A stretch of DNA of 64,000 nt. Source: Bacteroidales bacterium. GTDB lineage: Bacteria; Bacteroidota; Bacteroidia; Bacteroidales; WCHB1-69. A program made the translations under genes and the position numbers. Where the stretch lies: the NCBI GenBank assembly GCA_017617445.1, contig JAFZWE010000015.1:1-64000 (forward strand). The letters run 5' to 3'. A model generated the notes under the pieces. The model saw only the letters and a list, made by a program, of their open reading frames with translations. It was not told the origin of the DNA and searched no databases. Shown one piece after another: positions 28,971 through 39,280 of the stretch (the stretch's first letter is position 1; each line of letters opens with the position of its first letter).

Positions 28971-30518
28971 ATGCGAAATACGAAAGTTTATGGTTACACT
29001 CTGCTCCACCAGCTGGGTGTGGGCGGTATGGCGGAGGTGTGGTACGCCGAGAACGAGATTGGCAAAAAGGCGGCGGTGAAGGTGCTGCTGCCCAAGTTCT
29101 GCGCCGACGAGGCCATCGTGGCCCGCTTCCAGAACGAGGCCAAGGTGATGGTGCAGCTCGACCACCCGAACATCCGGCAGGCGTACGACTACACCACCGT
29201 TGACGGCCGTCCCTGCATGGTGATGGAGTACCTGGAGGGCGATGACCTCAGCTCCCGCATGAAGCATGGCGAGCGGTTCACCGGCGAACAGCTCAAAAAG
29301 TGGTGGAACCAGATTGCGGACGCCCTCAACTACACGCACGCGGAGGGTATCGTGCACCGCGACCTCAAGCCGTCGAACATCTTCGTGGACAAGAAAGGGA
29401 ACGTGAAACTGCTGGATTTCGGCATCGCCAAGATCAAGGAGAGCATCTCCATGACGCGGACAGGCGCCATGATGGGCACGCTCATGTACATGAGCCCCGA
29501 GCAGGTGATGGACGCCAAGCACATTGATGCCGCCACCGACCGTTACTCCATTGCGGTGACGTTTGTACACCTGCTCATGGGAAAGGTGCCTTACGACACG
29601 ACGACCACCAACGATTTTGAGATCCGGAAGAACATTGTAGAAGTGCCGTTGAATATGAGCGGCATCCCTGCCGAGTGGCAGAATTTCCTGCGCCCTTATT
29701 TGGCCAAAAATCCTGCGGAGCGTCCCGCGCTGCGGGCGTTTGATGCCGCAGGTGCCGCCCCGAGTGGCTTCGTACCGCCGGCAGTGCCGGAGCCACCCGC
29801 CTCTCCCGCCCCCGCCTCGGAGAAGACTTTCGTGGGCGACGCAGCCGTGGCTTCTGCAAGTGCGACCGATGAGGGCACGATGGCGGAAACCCCATCCGCT
29901 CAGACTCAGTCTCAGCCTCAGCCTCGCAAGGCATGGCCATGGATATTGGCGGCGTGTGCGGTGGTGGCGGCGGCGGTGGTGTGCGTGGTGCTGCTGGGAG
30001 GCGGTGGGAGCCACGTGAATCATGTGTCCCAAGTGGATGCTGCGGATAGTGCTGTAGTGTGGACCGATACTACCACCCTTGAATCTGATACTACGATGGT
30101 ACTGAATGAAAATCCGGTGCCTGAAGATTGTGTGGATTTGGGCTTGAGCGTGTATTGGAAGGCCAGCAATGAAAGTGGCTTATACACTTACGATAGGGCT
30201 GTAGAACGATTTGGCGACCGCCTGCCCACGGCAGAACAGTTTGAGGAATTGTCCAAAAAATGCGAATGGAAATGGAATACCAGCAAAAAGGGCTTCGATA
30301 TCCAAGGTCCCAGTGGCGCATCCATATTTCTGCCTGCTGCTGGTATCCGTGAATGCGATGGCGTTGTGGATGAGGTTGGGGTCCGCGGCTGCTATTGGTT
30401 ATCCACTCCGTCGGAAGATGATATAGCAGAGGGTATTAGTTTTCGCTCAAGTGTCAGACTCAGGTTGGAATACGAGTGTTGCAACGCCCTGAGTGTGCGG
30501 TGCGTCCAAGAGAAATGA
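28971..30518 (+). CDS. Transmembrane Ser/Thr protein kinase with periplasmic FISUMP-like domain
   Basis: The 515-residue protein has a complete Hanks-type kinase domain (about 5-255): glycine loop GVGGMAEVW, ATP-binding Lys in AAVKVL (residue 37), HRDLKPSN (129-136), DFG (149-151) and MSPEQ. An Ala/Pro-rich linker (about 258-320) leads to one membrane helix (about 321-343). The periplasmic part (about 385-515) begins DCVDLGLSVYWKASN and ends ALSVRCVQEK with RLPTAEQFEEL in between, which resembles the Fibrobacter-type 'major paralogous' (FISUMP) domain. It is likely a sensor kinase whose ligand is unknown. The kinase half is visibly richer in G+C at third codon positions than the periplasmic half and its neighbours. 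Confidence 0.88.
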   Translation: MRNTKVYGYTLLHQLGVGGMAEVWYAENEIGKKAAVKVLLPKFCADEAIVARFQNEAKVMVQLDHPNIRQAYDYTTVDGRPCMVMEYLEGDDLSSRMKHGERFTGEQLKKWWNQIADALNYTHAEGIVHRDLKPSNIFVDKKGNVKLLDFGIAKIKESISMTRTGAMMGTLMYMSPEQVMDAKHIDAATDRYSIAVTFVHLLMGKVPYDTTTTNDFEIRKNIVEVPLNMSGIPAEWQNFLRPYLAKNPAERPALRAFDAAGAAPSGFVPPAVPEPPASPAPASEKTFVGDAAVASASATDEGTMAETPSAQTQSQPQPRKAWPWILAACAVVAAAVVCVVLLGGGGSHVNHVSQVDAADSAVVWTDTTTLESDTTMVLNENPVPEDCVDLGLSVYWKASNESGLYTYDRAVERFGDRLPTAEQFEELSKKCEWKWNTSKKGFDIQGPSGASIFLPAAGIRECDGVVDEVGVRGCYWLSTPSEDDIAEGISFRSSVRLRLEYECCNALSVRCVQEK

Positions 30519-30628
30519 CATTGCGCACCACTCCGCAGAGAACTCGTTCACAATAGGATGCCACCCGATGGGTGTGCATTTTACCTGTCGCTCCAGTGAA
30601 CAGAATCACCTACATAAAACCATTGAAA

Positions 30629-32722
30629 ATGAAGAAAATATTGTTCCTTATTATTTTAACCATGACGATGACAATGAACGCACAAATTTTGCCCAAACCC
30701 ACTGACAACCCGTTGGTGGAAAACTGGAACACCCCGTTCCACACTCCCCCCTTTGAACAGATACGCCCGGAGCACTATATGCCCGCTTTTGAATATGCGA
30801 TCCGTGTGGCTCAAGATGAGTTGTACCGCATTAAAGCCGTGAAAACCAAGCCCAATTTTGAGAACAGCATTGCTGCTTTGGACCGCTCCTGCCGATTGCT
30901 CTCCTCTATTTCAGGTATTTTCTTTAACTTGCTGGAAGCCAATACTTCCCAGGAAATGCAGCAGATTGCACAAGAGATCAGCCCCAAGCTCACCTCTTTT
31001 TATAATGATATGTATCTCGACCCGGCACTTTTCCATCGGGTGAAAGCCGTATATGAGAATCCCGGCACGCTGACTGTGGAGCAGCAGACCCTGCTGGAGA
31101 AAACCTACCGCTCGTTTGTGCGCCAGGGGGCCAACCTCTCGGAACCCGACAAGGAGAAGTTCCGCGATTATAGCATGAGACTCTCGGTGCTGTCGCTCAA
31201 GTTCGGGGAAAATGTGCTGGGGGCCGTCAATTCTTTCAGCCGCCTGATTGTGGATGAGAGCCTGCTGAGCGGCATCCCCGAATCCGACCGCATCATCGCC
31301 CGTGCCAAAGCCGCCGACAAAGGACAGCAGGGCTGGCTGTTCGACCTCTCTATGCCCTCCTGCCTCGCCATCCTCACCTATGCCGACAACCGCGAGCTCC
31401 GGCGGGAGTTCTATATGCAGTACAACAGCCGTGCTTACCAGGGAAAATTTGACAATCAGGAGATTGTGAAGGAAATTCTCCTTTTGAGGGATTCCACTGC
31501 CCAACTGCTGGGCTATGCTTCATACGCCGACTATGTGCTGGAGGACCGCATGGCTGAAAAGGTGGCGAATGTGTATGATTTGGAGGAGAAACTGCTGAAG
31601 GCCGCCTACCCAAAGGCCAAAAAGGAGATGCGCGACTTGCAGCGTTTTGCTGAGTCACAGGGCTTCAAGGGAGAACTCCAGCGATGGGATTTCGCCTATT
31701 ACTCAGAGAAATACAAAACCTCCCTCTTTCAAGTGAACGATGAGATGCTGAAACCCTACTTCCAGCTGGAAAAAGTGATTGACGGAGTGTTCGGCTTGGC
31801 CACCGACCTGTTCGGACTGCGTTTTGTGCCGAATGGGGAGATACAGGTATATCATCCGGATGTGAAAGTGTATGAGGTGTACCGCGGAGAGCAGTTTATG
31901 GCAGTGCTGTATCTGGATTTCCACCCGCGTGATAGCAAGCGGGGAGGGGCGTGGATGACCGCCTTCCGCGAACAGTTCGTGGATGCCAAGGGCAACGATG
32001 TCCGACCGCTCATCTCGCTGGTGATGAACTTCACCCCCTCCACTGAAAATGCCCCGTCGCTGCTTACATTCCATGAGGTGCGCACCTTCATGCACGAGTT
32101 CGGCCACTCCCTGCACGGCATGCTGTCACAGGTGAATTATGTGAGTCTCTCCGGAACTTCCGTCCCCCGCGATTTTGTGGAGCTTCCCTCCCAACTGCTG
32201 GAAAACTGGTCGGTGGAGAGAGAATTCCTCAACACCTTCGCTTACCATTACCAGACTGGCGAGGTGATTCCGGACGCCTTGGTGCAGAAAATCCGCGACT
32301 TTGAGAACTTCCAGGCAGCCTACTCCTGCTGCCGACAGCTCACCTTCGGTTTCCTGGATATGATGTGGCATACCTGCGATCCGCATCAAATTTCTGATGT
32401 GCTTGCCGCTGAACGTCAGGCTATTAAAAAAACAGAACTGCTGCCCACGGTGGACGGTACCTGCATCAGTACCGCCTTCTCCCATATCTTCTCGGGAGGG
32501 TATGCCGCCGGCTATTACGGCTATAAATGGGCCGAAGTGCTGGATGCCGATGCCTTCTCCCTCTTCCAAAAAAAAGGAGTGTATAACAAGCAGGTCGCCG
32601 ATGCATACGTGGAAAACATCCTCTCCAAAGGGGGCTCTGAGAAGGCCATGGACCTCTATGTGCGCTTCCGGGGACGGAAACCCACCATCGACGCCCTTCT
32701 GAAACGCAGTGGACTGAAATAG
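30629..32722 (+). CDS. dcp: M3 family metallopeptidase, peptidyl-dipeptidase Dcp-like
   Basis: Dcp-type enzymes are zinc peptidases that release C-terminal dipeptides from short peptides. From the ATG at 30629 the protein has 697 residues, usual for the family, with a signal peptide (MKKILFLIILTMTMTMNAQ) pointing to the periplasm. The N-terminal helical lid (NPLVENWNTPFHTPPFEQIRPEH...) and the catalytic half are complete; the zinc motif HEFGH lies at residues 489-493, and the downstream substrate-binding Tyr/Gly region is seen as FSHIFSGGYAAGYYGYKWAE. The codon at 30572 would add sequence before the signal peptide and is rejected. It stands alone, 110 bases after the kinase gene. Confidence 0.93.
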   Translation: MKKILFLIILTMTMTMNAQILPKPTDNPLVENWNTPFHTPPFEQIRPEHYMPAFEYAIRVAQDELYRIKAVKTKPNFENSIAALDRSCRLLSSISGIFFNLLEANTSQEMQQIAQEISPKLTSFYNDMYLDPALFHRVKAVYENPGTLTVEQQTLLEKTYRSFVRQGANLSEPDKEKFRDYSMRLSVLSLKFGENVLGAVNSFSRLIVDESLLSGIPESDRIIARAKAADKGQQGWLFDLSMPSCLAILTYADNRELRREFYMQYNSRAYQGKFDNQEIVKEILLLRDSTAQLLGYASYADYVLEDRMAEKVANVYDLEEKLLKAAYPKAKKEMRDLQRFAESQGFKGELQRWDFAYYSEKYKTSLFQVNDEMLKPYFQLEKVIDGVFGLATDLFGLRFVPNGEIQVYHPDVKVYEVYRGEQFMAVLYLDFHPRDSKRGGAWMTAFREQFVDAKGNDVRPLISLVMNFTPSTENAPSLLTFHEVRTFMHEFGHSLHGMLSQVNYVSLSGTSVPRDFVELPSQLLENWSVEREFLNTFAYHYQTGEVIPDALVQKIRDFENFQAAYSCCRQLTFGFLDMMWHTCDPHQISDVLAAERQAIKKTELLPTVDGTCISTAFSHIFSGGYAAGYYGYKWAEVLDADAFSLFQKKGVYNKQVADAYVENILSKGGSEKAMDLYVRFRGRKPTIDALLKRSGLK

Positions 32723-32803
32723 ACTGATTCCCAATCTGTTATTTTTAAGCCACTGAAGTTTTTAATATTTGTCAACATCGCCGTGGGGATTCAAAAAAAA
32801 TCG

Positions 32804-32811
32804 TATTTTTG
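32804..32811 (+). promoter_or_regulatory. -7 box for the large T9SS type A adhesin
   Basis: TATTTTTG fits TAnnTTTG and ends 135 bases before the ATG at 32947, giving a long, very AT-rich untranslated leader (32815-32946). No -33 TTTG at proper spacing was found. Confidence 0.5.
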
Positions 32812-32946
32812 TCTCCTTATTTATGTATTGGATATAAAAGAACTTTTTTATATTTAAAAATTTGATTATTAAACCATTATTAATTTAAAAAAAGAACAGA
32901 AAACAGAAAACAAACATTTATTATTCACCAAAAAAACCAATTTATT

Positions 32947-35900
32947 ATGAAAAAAATCCGATTTACGCTTTTCATGCTGATGGCATTTCTGTTGCCGTTG
33001 GCATTGCAGGCACAGCAGAGCCTGCCGTATTCGTACGGGTTTGAGAACAATGACCTCGCCGGCGAAGGCTGGACGATGTCCAATTGTGAATCAGCCACCG
33101 GCATCAGCAGTTCTGCCGCAAAGACGGGTACCTACGGATTCAGTTTCCGTTGGACCACGAACCCGCCGCAGTACCTCATCTCTCCTGAATTGACAGGAAC
33201 TGAAAGTGGAGTAGAGGTTTCCTTCCATTACAAAGCCTACTCTTCCAGTTACACTGAAACTTTCAAAGTGGGTTACTCCACCACTGATGCAGATATTGCC
33301 TCCTTTACTTGGGGAGAGGAAGTTTCTGTTAGCAGCACTTCCTGGTCTTCAGCTCCTTACAGTGTCACGCTCCCCGCTGGCACAAAATTCGTGGGCATTT
33401 GCTGTACCTCCAACAATGCATACTATTTGTACATTGACGATTTCTCAGCAGCTGAACCTCCCACTTGCATCGCTCCCTCTGGTTTGGCTGTCGTTTCCGG
33501 AACAGTCACCACGACATCCGCAACGATTGAATGGACCGACAATAATGCGATCGCTCCCGCCTCTTGGACCATTGAGTTGAATGGCACGGAAATTTCAGGT
33601 ATCACCGAGAATCCCTACACCCTTCCCGGACTTACCCCTGGCAACTCTTATACCGTGAGAGTGAAAGCCGACTGCTCTGATGAGGATGCTTCTGACTACA
33701 GTAGCTCCATCACTTTCGCCACCCGTTGCGTCGCTATTGCTGATTTCCCATGGTCAAATGACTTTGAGAGTTATGAAGTCGGTAATTTAGAAGCTCCTTG
33801 CTATGTGAATGAACATATTTCCGGAGCTGGTACAAGCATTTTTAGAGTAAATACTTACTCATCCAGTGGAAACGCAACCCAATTGCTTCAGCTTCCTGAC
33901 ATGAGCAATGGTACGCAGACCAAATTGATTCTTCCGGCAATGCAAATCCCCACAGGGACTCCCTATCAGTTTGTGATTGACATCTATCGTAATGCAACCG
34001 GTACAAGCTACACCTCCGAAGGTGTGAGAGTTTTCGCCAGCACCGACGGCGAGATTGAAGGCGCCACCGAACTGGGCTTCCTCTACCGCAACTGCACCCA
34101 GACCGACAGCAATGTGGTGACCGCCGAAGATGCTTCAGGCTGGTACACCTATGAATTTACAATTCCCTTCAACGGCACCTGCTACATCATCCTGAGAGGT
34201 GAAAGCCAGTACGGAAGCAGCACCTACATGGATAACCTGATGGTGAGAGAGGCTCCTTCCTGCGTGAAACCCACCGCAGTGAATGTTGGCAACATTACTC
34301 CCACTAGCGCTGAATTCAGCTGGACAGAAAACAACAGCCCCGCTCCTCAGGGCTGGGTCATCTTGTTGAATGGACAGGAAGTGGAAGCCGACAGCAACCC
34401 CTTCACCATTGACACCCTGACCTCTAACACCAGTTATACTGTACAGGTCAAGGCGGTGTGTAACGACACCGATGAATCCGAATACAGTGCTGAGATTTCT
34501 TTCACCACCCTGTGCGACTATGTCACTATTGATGAAGATAACATCTACACAGAAGGTTTTGAATCGTACGAAGCAAGCACCTTCCCGAGCTGCTGGACCC
34601 GCGATGTTGCATACACAAGCTATCCGTATGTGCAAGCGAACAGTACTTATACTACTTATTCACATAATGGCACAAAGGCCATGTACATGTATTTCTATGG
34701 TTCGGCCAACTCCAACGTCATCTCCACTCCTACTTTCACCAATGACGTGAACACGCTTCAGGTGAGCTTCTTCGCCCGCTATAGCAGTACCAATCCGACG
34801 CTTGAAGTGGGTGTCATGGATGGTACTACCTTTGAACCCGTTGATACGATTGTGCTGACCTCCTCCTATCAGAGCAACGCCTTCACGGTGATGTTCAACC
34901 ACTACACTGGCAACGGAAACCGTATCGCTTTCCGTACCACTCCTTCCGGCACCTCTTCTTATTCAAGCTACTATGTTTACTTGGATGATGTGACCGTGGA
35001 ACTGATTCCCTCCTGCATCGCACCTTCCAATGTGACGGTCATCGACAGCACCATCACCACGACAACTGCTACGGTAGCATGGACTGACAACAACAACGAA
35101 GCTCCCGACAATGGCTGGACCCTGTTGGTGAACGGTGAAGAAGTGACAGCACCCACAAATCCCTTCACCCTTACAGATCTTACTGCTTCCACCATCTATT
35201 CCGTGAAGGTGAAAGCCAACTGTGCTACCGATGACGAGTCTGCCCTGAGTTTGGACAGCGCCACCTTCGCCACCGCTTGCGATGTGGTGATCGTTACCGA
35301 AACGCAACCCTTCTCAGAAAACTTCAACACCCTGACCGCCGGTATTCCTGTTTGTTGGGACAATGAGGATGGTACTACCACCACTGCCTCCTACAGATGG
35401 AACTACAATGCGAATGGTTATAGCGGTGCTTGCGTGAGATTCAATTCATACAACAATTCCAACGGCAATACCAATATGCTGAAGACTCCGGTGTTGGATA
35501 TCACTGCATTGGCCACACCGAGATTGACTTTCCAATACAAGAACCCCACAGCGGGTGACTTCTCCGTTTATGTTTCCACCGATGGCGGCGAAACCTACAC
35601 CACTGCACTGGCCACTGACCTGACAGGTGCTACTGCTTGGACTCCGATGTCCATCGCTTTGGAAGAATTAGACGCCACCGACAATGTGGTGATCGTGTTC
35701 CAAGGCACCAGCAACTATGGAAGCGGCGATGCCTACATCTACTTGGACAATGTAGTGGTGGAAGAAACTCCCGATTGCTTTGTTCCTACTTATTTGACAT
35801 TGGATACGATGAGCACCACCTTCTTCCAGGTGAGCTGGACCGACAATAATGAAGAGACTCCCGAATCATGGACCGTGGCTTACAGCATTGACGGTGGTAC

Positions 35901-38900
35901 CACCTTCACCGAAATCACTGGTATCGACCATGACTCTGCCGTGGTTTGCAACTTTGACGTTCCGATGGGCGATGCCAATGTCATCGTGAAGGTGAAAGCC
36001 AACTGCGACGCTGATAATTCCAGCAACTATAGCGAAACTATCAGCTTTGTGACTCCTCCCACTTGCCCCGCTCCCACCGAGTTGCAGTATAGCGGTGTGA
36101 CCAGCAATAGCGTCACCCTTGAATGGACTGCCGGCGGCGAAGAAACCGAATGGATTATTGAATTGAACGGTGTTGAAACCGATGTGGTCACCGAAAATCC
36201 GATCACTATCGATACTCTTACTCCCAACACTCCTTACGTGGTGCGTGTTCGCGCTCTCTGCGGCGTGGGCGACTCCTCCGTATGGACTTCTGGTTTCAGC
36301 GGCTTTGTTACCTCGTGCGCTGCGCTGACTGCTGAAGGCTATACAGAAGATTTCGGCTCCTATACAGCGAATACCTCTCCCTCTTCATTCAGCGTGATGC
36401 CCGACTGCTGGAATTATATTTATACTGGTACCAGCACCGGCTACCGTCCGCATGTTTACAACGGCACATATACTCCCACTGCTTCTAACAACAGTATCAT
36501 CATGACTTCCGGTAGCTCTAACTACGGTGCGGAAAACTATGTGGTGATGCCCGAATTTGATGATTTGAGCGGCAAGCAGATTGTCTTCGCCACCGCAATG
36601 GAATCCGCTACACGTGGTACGCTTTCTTTCGGTTATCTCACCGATGCTTCCGATGCCTCTACCTTTAATGTTTTGGAGGTTATCCCGAGCAACGTTTACA
36701 GTGGATCTGACCGCTACACCACTCACGAAGTGGTGGTTCATGGAGTGCCCGCAGGTGCTCGCCTCGCTTTCCAATGGTTGAATGACTATCTTTTCTACTC
36801 CTGCTGCATTGATGACATCTCCCTCGTGGATATGCCCACTTGCGTCGCTCCGATGAATGTGGAAGCTGATTCTGTTTTTGCCACTTCTGCCACCATCAGC
36901 TGGACCGAGTTGAACTTGACCGATCCGCAGGGCTGGATAATCAATATCAACGGTACGGACACCCTCGTCACTGAAAATCCGTTTACTTTTGATAACCTTA
37001 CACCTGACACCAGCTACACTGTACAAGTGATGGCTGTTTGTAGCGAAACCGACAGCTCCGCATGGAGCAATGTGGTCAATTTCACCACACTTCCCACTTG
37101 CGCGGCTCCCACTAATGTGACAGTGACTGCCATCGGTATCACTTCTGCTACCATCAACTGGACCGATCCCAATGCTGATGTTCCGCAGGCTTGGGTCATC
37201 AACTTGAACGGTACGGACACCACCGTTACCGAAAATCCGTTCACTTTCGACAACCTTACTTCAGCTACCGCATACACCGTTACGGTGAAGTCCATCTGTA
37301 CCGATGAAGACGAATCTGCATTGAGCAGCACGGTCACTTTCACTACTGAGTGCGATGTGATTGCCGTGACTGAAAATGATCCGTATCATGAAGGCTTTGA
37401 AAGCACCTCTGATTGGGGCTGCTGGACTGCAGAAATCGTTGCTGGTAGCTACAACTGGACACACAGTACCAGTTATGCAGTGGAAGGTACCCATACGGCC
37501 TATTTGACATTCAGTGCCAATGAAGCCCGTCTGACCTCTCCGATATTTGACCTTACTGCTCTTACTACCCCGCAACTCACTTTCAGCCACCGTCAGGCTG
37601 CTTTCAGCGGTAGAGTGGATGAGTTGTATGTATATTATAGAACCGCTCCGGAAGAATCTTGGACCGAGCTTGTTTCCTATACCACTACATACGCGAATAT
37701 GACGGAAGAGACCATTATTCTTCCTGATGCATCAGCCACCTATCAGATCTGCTTCTTGGGTCATAGCACTGACGCTCTCAGCATCTATCTTGATGATGTG
37801 AATATCATGGAGGCCCCCACCTGCTTCCCGCCCACAGATATCGTTGTCAACAACATCACCACAACATCTGCTACCATCAGCTGGACCGATAACAACGAAA
37901 ACGCTCCCCAGGCCTGGACCATCAACCTGAATGGTACAGATACCGTGGTTACCACCAACCCGTTCACTTTCGACAACCTCAACGCAGCTACGCTTTATAC
38001 TTTCACCATCAAAGCCAACTGTGCTGATGACGACGAATCTGCATTGAGCACTGAAGAATCCTTCAGCACGAATTGCGATGTGATGACAGCTTTGGGTTAC
38101 AGCGAAAACTTCAACAGCTACACTGGAACCACCAGCGTTTCTACATTCTCTGTTCTTCCGCTTTGCTGGGCTGACAATTTCTCAGGTACCTCCCAGGGTT
38201 ATAGACCGCATGTGTATAACGGCACATACGCTGTGAACAGCAACAACAATGCGCTTGTCTTCACCGGCGGTGGCTCAACTTATGGTGCAGTCAACTATGC
38301 AATCATGCCTGATTTTGACGATGTGAATGGTCTGGAAATCACCTTCTCGTACAAAATGGAGAACACGGGCTACGGCACATTGTCTGTGGGTTACATGACC
38401 GATATTACGGATGCTACCACCTTCAACTCCTTGGGTTCTGTGACCAGTAGCACTACCGCTTCAACCTCCAGCGTTGCGATTAATAATGTTCCCGCAGGCG
38501 CTCGTCTGGCCTTCAAGTGGGATGTGACCGGAGCTTCTTCTTACTGGAGCTGTTCCATTGATGACATCACCATTGATTCCGTCGTTGTTGAACCTTGCGA
38601 AACTCCGACCAATGTGGCTGTGAACAACAATGTGGTAACATGGACTGGCAATGCCGCCAACTACAATGTTGTGGTTACGGTTGCCGGTGACACAGTGGTC
38701 AACACTACTGTCAGCACCAACAGCTATACGGTTGATGGTTTGAATGACGGCGACCATGCCATCGTTACGGTTCAAGCAATCTGTAGCGAGGATAACCTGT
38801 CTGAATGGTCAGAAGGTGTTGAATTTGAATATGAAGGTGTCGGCATCAACAACTACAGCATCCAGGCGAATGTTTATCCGAACCCGACCACCGGCAATGT

Positions 38901-39087
38901 CACCGTGGAAAGCAATGCGATCAACGCTGACCTCACCGTGTTTGACATGTTCGGCAAACAGATGATGACCACCAAGGTGGCCGCTGAGCGCACAGACCTT
39001 GATTTCAGCAGCTTCGCTCCTGGTGTCTATATGGTCCGCATCGCCAACAGCAACGCTATTGCTACCGTCAAGGTGGTAAAGAAATAA
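32947..39087 (+). CDS. Large T9SS type A surface protein with alternating jelly-roll and FN3 domains
   Basis: The 2,046-residue protein starts with a signal peptide (cleavage near LALQA-QQ). Then come about seven MAM/cleaved-adhesin-like jelly-roll domains, recognised by openings such as YSYGFENND, WSNDFESYE, TEGFESYEA, SENFNTLTA, TEDFGSYTA, HEGFESTSD and SENFNSYTG, each closing with YIDDF/LDDV/CCIDDI motifs. They are interspersed with about nine fibronectin type III domains starting C-x-x-P-(S/T), several with the motif SATI-(S/N/E)-WTD. The last 75 residues form a T9SS type A sorting domain (VYPNPTTGNVTVE...DMFGKQM...GVYMVRI...VKVVKK). It should be secreted and anchored on the surface. No catalytic domain is seen; adhesion or glycan binding is inference. 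A strong terminator follows. Confidence 0.9.
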   Translation: MKKIRFTLFMLMAFLLPLALQAQQSLPYSYGFENNDLAGEGWTMSNCESATGISSSAAKTGTYGFSFRWTTNPPQYLISPELTGTESGVEVSFHYKAYSSSYTETFKVGYSTTDADIASFTWGEEVSVSSTSWSSAPYSVTLPAGTKFVGICCTSNNAYYLYIDDFSAAEPPTCIAPSGLAVVSGTVTTTSATIEWTDNNAIAPASWTIELNGTEISGITENPYTLPGLTPGNSYTVRVKADCSDEDASDYSSSITFATRCVAIADFPWSNDFESYEVGNLEAPCYVNEHISGAGTSIFRVNTYSSSGNATQLLQLPDMSNGTQTKLILPAMQIPTGTPYQFVIDIYRNATGTSYTSEGVRVFASTDGEIEGATELGFLYRNCTQTDSNVVTAEDASGWYTYEFTIPFNGTCYIILRGESQYGSSTYMDNLMVREAPSCVKPTAVNVGNITPTSAEFSWTENNSPAPQGWVILLNGQEVEADSNPFTIDTLTSNTSYTVQVKAVCNDTDESEYSAEISFTTLCDYVTIDEDNIYTEGFESYEASTFPSCWTRDVAYTSYPYVQANSTYTTYSHNGTKAMYMYFYGSANSNVISTPTFTNDVNTLQVSFFARYSSTNPTLEVGVMDGTTFEPVDTIVLTSSYQSNAFTVMFNHYTGNGNRIAFRTTPSGTSSYSSYYVYLDDVTVELIPSCIAPSNVTVIDSTITTTTATVAWTDNNNEAPDNGWTLLVNGEEVTAPTNPFTLTDLTASTIYSVKVKANCATDDESALSLDSATFATACDVVIVTETQPFSENFNTLTAGIPVCWDNEDGTTTTASYRWNYNANGYSGACVRFNSYNNSNGNTNMLKTPVLDITALATPRLTFQYKNPTAGDFSVYVSTDGGETYTTALATDLTGATAWTPMSIALEELDATDNVVIVFQGTSNYGSGDAYIYLDNVVVEETPDCFVPTYLTLDTMSTTFFQVSWTDNNEETPESWTVAYSIDGGTTFTEITGIDHDSAVVCNFDVPMGDANVIVKVKANCDADNSSNYSETISFVTPPTCPAPTELQYSGVTSNSVTLEWTAGGEETEWIIELNGVETDVVTENPITIDTLTPNTPYVVRVRALCGVGDSSVWTSGFSGFVTSCAALTAEGYTEDFGSYTANTSPSSFSVMPDCWNYIYTGTSTGYRPHVYNGTYTPTASNNSIIMTSGSSNYGAENYVVMPEFDDLSGKQIVFATAMESATRGTLSFGYLTDASDASTFNVLEVIPSNVYSGSDRYTTHEVVVHGVPAGARLAFQWLNDYLFYSCCIDDISLVDMPTCVAPMNVEADSVFATSATISWTELNLTDPQGWIININGTDTLVTENPFTFDNLTPDTSYTVQVMAVCSETDSSAWSNVVNFTTLPTCAAPTNVTVTAIGITSATINWTDPNADVPQAWVINLNGTDTTVTENPFTFDNLTSATAYTVTVKSICTDEDESALSSTVTFTTECDVIAVTENDPYHEGFESTSDWGCWTAEIVAGSYNWTHSTSYAVEGTHTAYLTFSANEARLTSPIFDLTALTTPQLTFSHRQAAFSGRVDELYVYYRTAPEESWTELVSYTTTYANMTEETIILPDASATYQICFLGHSTDALSIYLDDVNIMEAPTCFPPTDIVVNNITTTSATISWTDNNENAPQAWTINLNGTDTVVTTNPFTFDNLNAATLYTFTIKANCADDDESALSTEESFSTNCDVMTALGYSENFNSYTGTTSVSTFSVLPLCWADNFSGTSQGYRPHVYNGTYAVNSNNNALVFTGGGSTYGAVNYAIMPDFDDVNGLEITFSYKMENTGYGTLSVGYMTDITDATTFNSLGSVTSSTTASTSSVAINNVPAGARLAFKWDVTGASSYWSCSIDDITIDSVVVEPCETPTNVAVNNNVVTWTGNAANYNVVVTVAGDTVVNTTVSTNSYTVDGLNDGDHAIVTVQAICSEDNLSEWSEGVEFEYEGVGINNYSIQANVYPNPTTGNVTVESNAINADLTVFDMFGKQMMTTKVAAERTDLDFSSFAPGVYMVRIANSNAIATVKVVKK

Positions 39088-39114
39088 TTCCCGCACAATA
39101 GTGCACTTAGACTC

Positions 39115-39150
39115 AAAACATCGCAGAAGAAATTCTGCGATGTTTTTTTT
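39115..39150 (+). terminator. Rho-independent terminator after the type A adhesin
   Basis: A perfect 14-base-pair stem (39115-39128 with 39133-39146) closed by a GAAA tetraloop runs into eight consecutive T residues. It lies 28 bases past the stop codon. Confidence 0.92.
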
Positions 39151-39198
39151 GTTTATAGATTAATCTTGAAGAAATACCTATTTAATCAAAAATAAATG

Positions 39199-39206
39199 TA
39201 TCTTTG
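39199..39206 (+). promoter_or_regulatory. -7 box for the Omp28-like gene
   Basis: TATCTTTG matches TAnnTTTG and ends 74 bases before the ATG at 39281, just past the preceding terminator, so the Omp28-like gene is transcribed on its own. Confidence 0.55.
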
Positions 39207-39280
39207 CGCCCGAATTTCACAGGGTTCCCCAGGATAATTCTTACAATATTTATATTTATTCACTAGTTAAAAAGTATATT

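Noticed and set aside
30556..30582. Imperfect hairpin with a short T run after the kinase gene
   Set aside because: The stem has a bulge and only four T residues follow, so it is too weak to call as a terminator.
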